A stretch of 6,767 nucleotides of DNA from an uncultured Eubacteriales bacterium (GTDB taxonomy: Bacteria; Bacillota; Clostridia; Oscillospirales; Oscillospiraceae): the NCBI GenBank assembly GCA_900549705.1, contig URPI01000120.1:1-6767 (forward strand), in the 5' to 3' direction. The first letter of the stretch is position 1; each line of letters opens with the position of its first letter. Positions 1 through 5,511 of the stretch are shown here, one piece after another. The notes below the pieces were generated by a model that made no database searches, had not been told where the DNA came from, and was given only the letters and a program-made list of their open reading frames with translations. The translations under genes were made by a program, and so were the position numbers.

Positions 1-123
1 TCCAAGGAGGGCTTTTCGGACATCATGAAGCAGTGCGCCCAGAACGGCGCGCTTCTTCTGGGCGGCTGCTGCGGCACAAACCCGGAGTTTATCGCCGCCA
101 TGAAGCAGCTGCTGCAACCATGA
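1..123 (+). CDS. Homocysteine S-methyltransferase family protein, C-terminal 40 residues (5' end outside window)
   Basis: Reading frame 1 is open from the window edge to TGA at 121-123. The 40 visible residues contain GGCCGT (bases 61-78) followed by NPEFIAAMKQLL. This is the hallmark zinc-binding di-cysteine motif and final helix of the homocysteine-binding (Pfam S-methyl_trans) barrel found in MetH, BHMT and MmuM. In this family two adjacent Cys and one upstream Cys hold Zn that activates the homocysteine thiol for methylation to methionine. The upstream Cys lies outside the window. The protein ends about 14 residues after the motif, so it is a stand-alone or C-terminally placed methyltransferase domain, not a full MetH with pterin and cobalamin domains following. 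The methyl donor cannot be told from this fragment. It is 16 nt upstream of the next gene, with no terminator between them. Confidence 0.85.
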   Translation, partial: SKEGFSDIMKQCAQNGALLLGGCCGTNPEFIAAMKQLLQP

Positions 124-139
124 GAAAGGAAGAAGAAAG

Positions 140-1558
140 ATGGAAAACAGAGTTCACCTATATGTGACGAGAAAGAACTTCTTCACCCGGCTTGCATCCG
201 TTTTGCTGATGTATTCCCTGGTTGCCCGGGTGGTGGTCTTCGGATTCACCAAACACGCCGGGACAGTTGGCTTCTGGGGGCAGATTGTGCTGCCCATGGC
301 AGCCACCCTGCTGTATCTTTTCATTATCCTGGCCGATGGCGAGGAGTGCTTTTATAAAACCACCATTCCCGTTGGGATGATGGCGCTATACGGCGGCATC
401 TGCATCCTGCACGTCATTCAAAGCAGACTTTATATCAGCCTCTTTTTCATCGCCCTGATGTTTCTGACCCTGGTTTATGGCGAAATCACCTCCGGTGTCC
501 GCAAGCAGATGGTGTGGTGTCTGCCCTTCATCCTGCTGAACACCCTGGTCATCGTGCTGTATAACAACCGGCCTGTGGTGCTGGGAAAAAGTTGGGACGG
601 TCTGGTGCGCATCCATGCCGACCTCATTTGCATCATTGCTTGCTTTCTTCTGTCCTTTGCCATCCGCAGTCATCCGGTGGGGCAGTATCACCGCCGGTGG
701 GGCGACCGCAGTGACGGACGGCGGCTGCGCTCCCTTGCTCCTATGGATCAGGTGTCCCCTTACATCATGGTGAATCGAAACGGCTCCACCAACTCCTTTG
801 AGGAATCCTTTGAAATCACCAATGCCGACCGTTACATCCGGCAGAAGCGCCGGGAGGGTCTGGTTGGTTTCAGCATCATGCACGTATTTCTGGCGTGCTA
901 CTGCCGCACCCTGGCCAAATACCCCGGCCTCAATCGGTTTATCGCCGGTCAGAAGGTCTATTCCAGAGGTGAGGACATTCAGTTCTGCCTGACCATCAAA
1001 AAGGAAATGAGCACCACCGCCCCGGAGACCATCATTAAAGTGCACCTGAATCCCCGGGACACCGCTGCCGATGTCTATCGCAAGGTCAACGCAGCGCTGA
1101 CCGAAGCGAAGGAAGCGCCCCTGGATTCCAGCTTTGACAACACTGCCCGCGCCCTGATGATGGTTCCCGGCGTGTTCCTGAAATTTTTGGTGTGGCTGCT
1201 CAAATTGCTGGACTACTTTGGTCTGCTTCCCAAATTTCTGCTGGAAGTAAGCCCCTTCCACGGCAGCATCTTCTTTACCTCCATGGGCAGTCTGGGCATT
1301 CCCCCCATTTACCATCACCTCTATGATTTCGGCAATCTGCCGGTGTTCGGTGCCTTTGGCTGCAAGCGCAGAGCCATTGAGGTGCAGGAGGACGGCACAC
1401 TGGTGCAGAAAAAATATGTGGACTTCCGCTTCACCCTGGATGAGCGCATTGTGGACGGCTTCTACTATGCCACCTTCTTTAAGCATTTCCGCCGCCTGGT
1501 GATGCACCCGGAGCTGCTGGACACGCCCCCCGAGGAAGTTCAAAACGACATCGACTGA
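140..1558 (+). CDS. Multi-pass membrane protein with C-terminal E2/CAT-like acyltransferase domain lacking the catalytic His
   Basis: 472 aa. Hydrophobic stretches near residues 15-36, 45-65, 75-93, 97-113, 123-141 and 158-175 suggest about six membrane helices. A basic linker (176-198) leads to a soluble domain from about 200 to 460. That domain resembles the catalytic domain of 2-oxoacid dehydrogenase E2 / chloramphenicol acetyltransferase. The matches are a helix with SIMHVFLACYCRTLAKYPGLN (245-265; E2 has A..AL...P.LN here), FFTSMGSLG (378-386; compare TISNLG) and DERIVDGFYYATFFKHFRRL (434-453; compare DHRVVDGA..A.FL..LK.LL). The general-base His of HxxxDG is Glu435, while Asp439 and Gly440 remain. 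No lipoyl or E1/E3-binding domain is present. A hydrophobic stretch at 341-368 inside the domain may lie on the membrane. The start is ATG 140, preceded by GAAAGGA (124-130). The gene sits in a likely operon, 9 nt before birA. Substrate and activity are unknown: it could be an atypical acyltransferase or a non-catalytic binding protein. The fold assignment is fairly secure; function is not inferred. Confidence 0.8.
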   Translation: MENRVHLYVTRKNFFTRLASVLLMYSLVARVVVFGFTKHAGTVGFWGQIVLPMAATLLYLFIILADGEECFYKTTIPVGMMALYGGICILHVIQSRLYISLFFIALMFLTLVYGEITSGVRKQMVWCLPFILLNTLVIVLYNNRPVVLGKSWDGLVRIHADLICIIACFLLSFAIRSHPVGQYHRRWGDRSDGRRLRSLAPMDQVSPYIMVNRNGSTNSFEESFEITNADRYIRQKRREGLVGFSIMHVFLACYCRTLAKYPGLNRFIAGQKVYSRGEDIQFCLTIKKEMSTTAPETIIKVHLNPRDTAADVYRKVNAALTEAKEAPLDSSFDNTARALMMVPGVFLKFLVWLLKLLDYFGLLPKFLLEVSPFHGSIFFTSMGSLGIPPIYHHLYDFGNLPVFGAFGCKRRAIEVQEDGTLVQKKYVDFRFTLDERIVDGFYYATFFKHFRRLVMHPELLDTPPEEVQNDID

Positions 1559-1567
1559 GGAGACAAT

Positions 1568-2362
1568 ATGCTGGATTCCATTCTTTCCCATCTGACCGCC
1601 GCCCCCTGGCGGGACACCATTCAATATTTTGACACCATCACTTCCACCAACGATGTGCTCAAGGAGCTGGCTGCCCAGGGTGCCCCGGAGGGCACCACGC
1701 TGGTTGCCGGATGCCAGACCGGTGGGCGGGGGCGGCTGGGCAGAACCTTCCTCTCTCCCCCGGAAACCGGGATTTACATGAGCGTGCTGCTGCGTCCCAA
1801 CTGCTCTCCCCTAGAGCTGATGCACCTGACCTGTGCCGCCGGAAGCGCCGCCTGCGATGCCATCCAGGCTGCCGCCGCCATTCGCCCCCGGGTGAAATGG
1901 ACCAACGACATTGTGTATGAAAAGCGGAAGCTGGCGGGGATTCTGACGGAAATGGGGCTGGGAAAGGACGGCAACATTGCCTATGCAATCATCGGCATCG
2001 GCATCAACTGCAACCAGTCTCCTGCGGACTTCCCGCCGGAAATCCGGGAGGTTGCAGGCTCCCTGAAAATGGCCTGCGGAAAGCCGGTTGACCGGGCATT
2101 GGTGGCCGCAAGCATGACTGATGCTTTTTATGAAATGAACACCCGGCTGCTGACTCAGAAGGAAGCGCTGCTGGCGGATTACCGCCGGGACTGCATCACC
2201 ATCGGGCAGACCGTCAGTGTTGTCCGCAATGACAGTGTCCGCCATGGGCTGGCACTGGATGTAGACCCGGAGGGCGCACTGGTAGTGCAATACACCGATG
2301 GCACGGTGGAGCACGTCAATTCCGGCGAGGTCAGCGTCCGGGGGCTGTACGGCTACGTCTGA
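1568..2362 (+). CDS. birA: Biotin--[acetyl-CoA-carboxylase] ligase, without DNA-binding domain
   Basis: 264 aa. The enzyme activates biotin with ATP to biotinyl-5'-AMP and transfers it to the lysine of biotin carboxyl carrier proteins in the cytoplasm. Visible family motifs are TSTND (25-29), the biotinyl-AMP loop GGRGRLGR (52-59), KWTND (110-114), KLAGIL (121-126, whose Lys121 sits 11 residues after Lys110, as Lys183 follows Lys172 in E. coli BirA) and GIGINCN (143-149). A small SH3-like C-terminal domain spans about 212-258. The E. coli-type N-terminal helix-turn-helix is absent: the catalytic domain starts almost at once (QYFDTITSTND from residue 19). This is therefore a group I ligase and should not repress biotin genes. 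The SD AGGAGA (1558-1563) overlaps the last base of the upstream stop codon and lies 4 nt from the ATG, so translational coupling to the membrane E2-like gene is likely. No terminator hairpin follows; the next 35 nt are A/T-rich. Confidence 0.95.
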   Translation: MLDSILSHLTAAPWRDTIQYFDTITSTNDVLKELAAQGAPEGTTLVAGCQTGGRGRLGRTFLSPPETGIYMSVLLRPNCSPLELMHLTCAAGSAACDAIQAAAAIRPRVKWTNDIVYEKRKLAGILTEMGLGKDGNIAYAIIGIGINCNQSPADFPPEIREVAGSLKMACGKPVDRALVAASMTDAFYEMNTRLLTQKEALLADYRRDCITIGQTVSVVRNDSVRHGLALDVDPEGALVVQYTDGTVEHVNSGEVSVRGLYGYV

Positions 2363-2397
2363 GTTCCTTAAAAATTCGTTTATTCACATTTTATATA

Positions 2398-2426
2398 TTG
2401 CATTTTTCCCATTTGTTGGGTATACT
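2398..2426 (+). promoter_or_regulatory. Sigma-70/A-type promoter for the small acidic membrane protein gene
   Basis: A -35-like TTGCAT (2398-2403), a 17-nt spacer and a -10 TATACT (2421-2426) lie in an A/T-rich stretch just after birA. Transcription would start near 2433, giving a leader of about 27 nt with the SD AGGAGG at 2449-2454. The -10 matches consensus at 5 of 6 positions. The -35 matches only in its first three bases, so strength is uncertain. The site separates this gene from the upstream operon. Confidence 0.7.
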
Positions 2427-2459
2427 AGGGATACACTCAAAAGAAATCAGGAGGTTCGC

Positions 2460-2816
2460 ATGATGAACAAATTCAATACCTTTCTAAAGGTCATTTCTGC
2501 GCTGGCTGCTGTGGTTGGTGCCGTTTACATCGTTGCCACCTATGGCGACAAGATTGTGGCCTGGGCCAAGCGTCTGCTGGGCTGCGACAGCACCCCCATC
2601 GCAACCTTCCACTACACCACTGACGAAGTGAAGCAGGAAGAGCAGCCCGCTGCTGAGGCTCCCGCTGCCGAGGAAAAGGCCGAGGAAGATGCTCCCGTGA
2701 CCGAGGAGACCGCCAAGGCTCCCGCCGCCGCGGAGACCGAGGAAGCTGCCGCCCCCGAAGCCCCTGTGGTGGAAGAAGGCACTCCCGTGGCTGACGAGGA
2801 AGATTTTGAAGGCTAA
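2460..2816 (+). CDS. Small single-pass membrane protein with strongly acidic Ala/Pro/Glu-rich tail (function unknown)
   Basis: 118 aa from ATG 2460. The start is chosen because a perfect AGGAGG (2449-2454) sits 5 nt upstream and a promoter lies just before it; ATG 2463 is equally possible. Residues 8-28 (LKVISALAAVVGAVYIVATYG region) form one membrane helix or uncleaved signal anchor, with Lys4 and Lys10 at its N-terminal side. It is followed by a short amphipathic basic segment (DKIVAWAKRLL, 30-40) and Cys42. From residue 54 to the end, 23 of 65 residues are Asp or Glu and only 3 are Lys, interspersed with Ala and Pro (for example EAPAAEEKAEEDAPVTEE). This tail should be disordered and highly negative. 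I recognise no domain. No signal peptidase I site is evident. The orientation, and hence the compartment of the tail, is unclear. It is a monocistronic unit with its own promoter and a strong terminator. Composition is low-complexity but reading is clean to TAA. Confidence 0.85.
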   Translation: MMNKFNTFLKVISALAAVVGAVYIVATYGDKIVAWAKRLLGCDSTPIATFHYTTDEVKQEEQPAAEAPAAEEKAEEDAPVTEETAKAPAAAETEEAAAPEAPVVEEGTPVADEEDFEG

Positions 2817-2828
2817 GCGCCAAAATTT

Positions 2829-2860
2829 GGAGGCTGTCCAGATGGACAGCCTCCTTTTTT
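2829..2860 (+). terminator. Rho-independent terminator, probably shared by convergent genes
   Basis: A perfect inverted repeat, GGAGGCTGTCC (2829-2839) with GGACAGCCTCC (2844-2854), encloses AGAT and is followed at once by six T (2855-2860). This is a textbook intrinsic terminator 12 nt after the stop of the small membrane protein gene. Read on the minus strand, the same stem is followed by CAAATTTTGG, a weaker U-tract. It may therefore also stop transcription coming from pepT, whose stop codon is about 50 nt away and which has no better hairpin. Confidence 0.92.
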
Positions 2861-2911
2861 GCACACGCCCTGTAGGGTTCGCCTAGCAAGCAACCCCTGC
2901 ACCGCTTTCCC

Positions 2912-4117
2912 TTAGAAATCTCTCAGAAGATGCTCCAGCATCCGGACGCACTGCTCCATGTCTTCCACGGGAATGAACTCAAATCTGCCATGGAAGTTTT
3001 CGCCGCCGGTACACAGGTTGGGGCACAGCAATCCCTCGTAGGACAGTCTTGCGCCGTCCGTACCGCCACGGATGGGCACTTCTCTGGGCTTCATCCCCGC
3101 TTTTTCCATGGCAGCCTTGGCGCGCTCCACAATTTCCATGTGGGGCAGGATGCACTGTTTCATATTATAATAGCTGTCCTTGATGGTCAGCTCCACCGTT
3201 CCCATGCCATATTTTGCATTGAGGAATGCGGCAGCCGCCTCCATCACCTTTTTCTGGCGGTTCAGTTTTTCCAGGTCATGCTCCCGCAAAATGTATTCCA
3301 GGTGGCTCTCCTCCACCTCGCCCTCCATATGGGTCAGGTGAATGAAGCCCTCATAGCCCTGGGTATACTCCGGCTTCTGCGCCCGGGGCAGCATGGACTG
3401 AAATTCCATGGCGATATACATGGAGTTAACCATTTTATCCTTGGCAGAGCCGGGGTGGATGTTCAGGCCATGGAACACCACCTTGGCACCGGCGGCATTG
3501 AAGTTCTCATACTCAATCTCCCCCACGGTGCCGCCGTCCGCCGTATAGGCATAGTCCGCCCCAAAGCCCGGAACATCAAATTGGTCGGCACCTCTGCCAA
3601 TTTCCTCGTCCGGCGTGAAGCCAATTTTCAGGGTGGCATGGCGGCCTCCCTGGGCAATCAGATTCTGGGCAGCGGTGAGAATTTCCGCCACGCCTGCCTT
3701 GTCGTCCGCCCCCAGCAGGGTGGTGCCATCGGTGACAATCAGGTGCTTGCCCCGGCTGTTTTTCAGGATGGGATAGTCATCTTCCCGGAGATAAATCTGC
3801 TTTTCTTCATTCAGAAGCACATCTTCCCCGCTGTAGGGGACAATCTTCGCCCGGACGTTTGCGCCGGGGGCATCCGGGGCAGTATCCATATGGGCAATCA
3901 GGCCAATGGTGGGAAGGCTGGGATCGCCGGGGACAGTGCCATAGACATAACCGTTTTCATCCATGCGGGCATCCGCAATGCCCATGGCTTTCATATCCTC
4001 CACCAGCTGCTGCCCCAATGCTTTCTGCTTTTCGGTGGAGGGGCAGGTTTCCGACAGTTCATCGGACTGGGTATCAAAGGCGACATATCGCAAGAAGCGC
4101 TGTGCAACTGTTTCCAT
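2912..4117 (-). CDS. pepT: Peptidase T (tripeptide aminopeptidase, M20B metallopeptidase)
   Basis: 401 aa, close to the ~408 of Salmonella PepT, complete. It is a cytoplasmic di-zinc enzyme that removes the N-terminal residue from tripeptides. Expected catalytic residues are all present: HMDTAPD (76-82, giving the Zn ligand His76 and Asp78), GADDKAG (136-142, bridging Asp138), TPDEEIGRG (168-176, general base Glu171 and ligand Glu172), YTADGG (191-196, ligand Asp194), GLNIHPGSAKDKMVN (217-231, His221), RGGTDGARLS (350-359) and GGENFHGRFE (371-380, ligand His376). The spacing mirrors Salmonella PepT (78, 140, 173/174, 196, 223, 379). The start is ATG 4117-4115 (minus) with SD GGGAGA (4125-4130) 7 nt upstream. 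It lies 60 nt downstream of ackA in the same direction and no clear promoter of its own is visible, so it is probably transcribed by read-through from ackA past an intergenic hairpin. Confidence 0.97.
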   Translation of the reverse strand: METVAQRFLRYVAFDTQSDELSETCPSTEKQKALGQQLVEDMKAMGIADARMDENGYVYGTVPGDPSLPTIGLIAHMDTAPDAPGANVRAKIVPYSGEDVLLNEEKQIYLREDDYPILKNSRGKHLIVTDGTTLLGADDKAGVAEILTAAQNLIAQGGRHATLKIGFTPDEEIGRGADQFDVPGFGADYAYTADGGTVGEIEYENFNAAGAKVVFHGLNIHPGSAKDKMVNSMYIAMEFQSMLPRAQKPEYTQGYEGFIHLTHMEGEVEESHLEYILREHDLEKLNRQKKVMEAAAAFLNAKYGMGTVELTIKDSYYNMKQCILPHMEIVERAKAAMEKAGMKPREVPIRGGTDGARLSYEGLLCPNLCTGGENFHGRFEFIPVEDMEQCVRMLEHLLRDF

Positions 4118-4143
4118 GGTATCTTCTCCCTGTTATAAATTGA

Positions 4144-4165
4144 GCCGCCGCAAAAATGCGGCGGC
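4144..4165 (-). terminator. GC-rich intergenic hairpin between ackA and pepT (possible attenuating or partial terminator)
   Basis: A perfect 8-bp inverted repeat, GCCGCCGC / GCGGCGGC, encloses a 6-nt A-rich loop (ATTTTT in the transcript sense). In the minus-strand transcript it lies 12 nt after the ackA stop and is followed by TCAATTTATAA, only a loose U-tract, then the pepT SD. A 10-bp palindrome GGAATATTCC (4168-4177) sits directly between the ackA stop codon and the hairpin. It could act as a leaky terminator lowering pepT relative to ackA, or as an mRNA 3'-end stabiliser or processing site. Which of these applies is inference; the repeat itself is plain. Confidence 0.5.
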
Positions 4166-4177
4166 CCGGAATATTCC

Positions 4178-5371
4178 TTACTGCTTGGCAGCGTTGACCA
4201 GCTCAGCGGTATCCTGAGCAATCATCAGCTCCTCATTGGTGGGCACAACCCAAACCTGAATCTTGGAGTTGGGAGTGGAAATCATCATTTCCTTGCCGCG
4301 GGTCTTGTTCAGCTCGGGATCCAGCTCCACGCCCAAGAAGCCCAGGTAGTCGCAGACCATCCGGCGAACGACGCTGTCATTCTCGCCCACGCCGGCGGTG
4401 AAGGTCAGCACGTCGATGCCGTTGAGGGCAGCGGCGTAAGCGCCCACATACTTGGCAACCTCGTATGCGAACTTGTCCAGAGCCAGCTGGCAATCCTCGT
4501 TGCCGGCCTCGGCGCCGTCGTTCAGGTCACGGAAGTCGGAGGACACGCCGGACAGTGCCAGCATACCGGACTTCTTGTTGAGCATCGTCAGGCAGTCATC
4601 CACGCTCATGCCATACTTGTTGCAGATGAACTGCACCACGCAGGCATCGATGTCGCCGGAGCGGGTACCCATGGGGACACCGGCAAGAGGGCTGAGGCCC
4701 ATGGAAGTATCCATGCACTTGCCGTCCTTGATGGCGGACAGAGAGGAACCGTTGCCCAGGTGGCAGTTGACCATCTTGAATTCCTTCTTGCCAACCAGCT
4801 CGGCGGTACGGCGGGCAACATACTTGTGGGAAGTGCCGTGGAAGCCATAGCGGCGAATGTCGTCATTCTTGAAGTACTCGGTGGGAATGGCGTAGCGGTA
4901 GGCCTTGGGGGGCATGGTCATATGGAAAGCGGTATCGAACACAGCAACCTGGGGGGTGTTGGGCATAACAGCCTGGCAGGCACGAATGCCCATCAGGTTT
5001 GCGGGGTTATGCAGAGGGCCAAGGGGAATGCACTTTTCGATGGCCTTGATGACATCATCGTTGATGATGCAGGAATCGGAGAACTCCATACCGCCGTGCA
5101 GCACACGGTGACCCACAGCGTCAATTTCGTCCACGGACTTGATGACACCGTCAACGGGGTCAACCAGAATCTCCAGAACAGCGGCAATGGCCTCGGAATG
5201 GGTGGGCATGGGAATGTCCTTGACCACCTTCTTGTCGCCCACCTTGTGGGTCAGGCGGCCATCAATATAGATGCGCTCGCACAGGCCCTTGGCGGAGACA
5301 TCGCCGGTTTCGGGGTTCATCAGCTGATACTTCAGAGAGGAACTGCCGGCGTTGATAATCAAAACGTTCAT
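4178..5371 (-). CDS. ackA: Acetate kinase
   Basis: 397 aa, normal family length and complete. It catalyses acetyl phosphate + ADP = acetate + ATP in the cytoplasm, usually the ATP-yielding last step of fermentative acetate formation, and the reverse reaction can activate acetate. Family signatures are MNVLIINAGSSSLKYQL at the N-terminus (Asn7), GHRVLHGG (87-94, Arg89), FDTAFH (145-150, Asp146), RRYGFHGTSHKYV (173-185, His178), CHLGNGSS (203-210), MGTRSGDID (234-242, Arg237), FTAGVGEND (324-332) and NEEL (379-382, Glu380). These match the catalytic set Asn7, Arg91, Asp148, His180, Arg241 and Glu384 of Methanosarcina AckA. The start ATG (5371-5369) has SD AGGAGGT (5379-5385). A near-consensus promoter at 5444-5472 and the strong SD suggest high expression. 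The usual partner pta is not adjacent; pepT lies downstream and tmcAL is divergent. Confidence 0.98.
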   Translation of the reverse strand: MNVLIINAGSSSLKYQLMNPETGDVSAKGLCERIYIDGRLTHKVGDKKVVKDIPMPTHSEAIAAVLEILVDPVDGVIKSVDEIDAVGHRVLHGGMEFSDSCIINDDVIKAIEKCIPLGPLHNPANLMGIRACQAVMPNTPQVAVFDTAFHMTMPPKAYRYAIPTEYFKNDDIRRYGFHGTSHKYVARRTAELVGKKEFKMVNCHLGNGSSLSAIKDGKCMDTSMGLSPLAGVPMGTRSGDIDACVVQFICNKYGMSVDDCLTMLNKKSGMLALSGVSSDFRDLNDGAEAGNEDCQLALDKFAYEVAKYVGAYAAALNGIDVLTFTAGVGENDSVVRRMVCDYLGFLGVELDPELNKTRGKEMMISTPNSKIQVWVVPTNEELMIAQDTAELVNAAKQ

Positions 5372-5398
5372 TGGAATTACCTCCTAGATAATTTTGTG

Positions 5399-5427
5399 TT
5401 ACATAATCACGGAAAATATGATATAAT
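5399..5427 (+). promoter_or_regulatory. Candidate extended -10 promoter for tmcAL
   Basis: TGATATAAT (5419-5427) is a perfect -10 hexamer with the TGN extension. A poor -35 candidate TTACAT (5399-5404) stands 17 nt upstream; extended -10 promoters often tolerate this. Transcription would start near 5434, leaving a leader of about 78 nt before tmcAL. The site lies inside the predicted ackA 5' leader and faces the ackA promoter. Confidence 0.5.
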
Positions 5428-5443
5428 TTCCATTGCTTGATTC

Positions 5444-5472
5444 ATTATAGTCCATATTCCTTTTTTTCTCAA
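5444..5472 (-). promoter_or_regulatory. Near-consensus promoter driving ackA
   Basis: On the minus strand TTGAGA (5472-5467) is followed by a 17-nt spacer starting with an A-run and then a perfect TATAAT (5449-5444). The predicted start is near 5437, with a leader of about 65 nt to the ackA ATG. The hexamers and spacing are the best of any promoter in the window, in keeping with a highly expressed fermentation gene. Confidence 0.85.
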
Positions 5473-5511
5473 CCCCTAAAAGCGAATTTTTTTGCAAAAG
5501 GAGCGTATGCC

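Noticed and set aside
386..1624. Long minus-strand open frame (412 codons) opposite the E2-like gene
   Set aside because: Its translation is Gly/His/Gln-rich low-information sequence with no recognisable motif, and the plus-strand frame has clear family motifs and an RBS. It is a shadow caused by GC-rich codon use.
2298..2459. Upstream in-frame ATG extending the small membrane protein by 54 residues
   Set aside because: It lies inside birA, upstream of the promoter, without an SD. ATG 2460 has AGGAGG at ideal distance and starts directly before the membrane segment.
2640..2790. Apparent nucleotide repeats (GCTCCCGC, GCCGAGGA and similar) in the acidic-tail region
   Set aside because: They follow from the low-complexity Ala/Pro/Glu composition; no regular period like a CRISPR or a tandem array is present.
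2868..2896. tRNA-like GGGTTCG / AACCC inverted repeat and CCCTGTAGGG palindrome after pepT
   Set aside because: No acceptor stem, anticodon arm or CCA context could be built around it; it is a short chance repeat, and no U-tract makes it a terminator for pepT.
2930..4138. Long plus-strand open frame opposite pepT
   Set aside because: pepT on the minus strand carries the full set of metallopeptidase residues. The opposite frame has no motif and a His/Gly-biased composition.
4760..5440. Plus-strand open frame opposite ackA
   Set aside because: It is antisense to highly conserved acetate kinase sequence and has no SD or family motif.
5437..5511. Upstream in-frame ATG extending TmcAL by 25 residues
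   Set aside because: It coincides with the predicted transcription start region, has no SD, and the added residues precede the conserved N-terminus MKTVGIVCEYNPFHNGH, which has its own SD.
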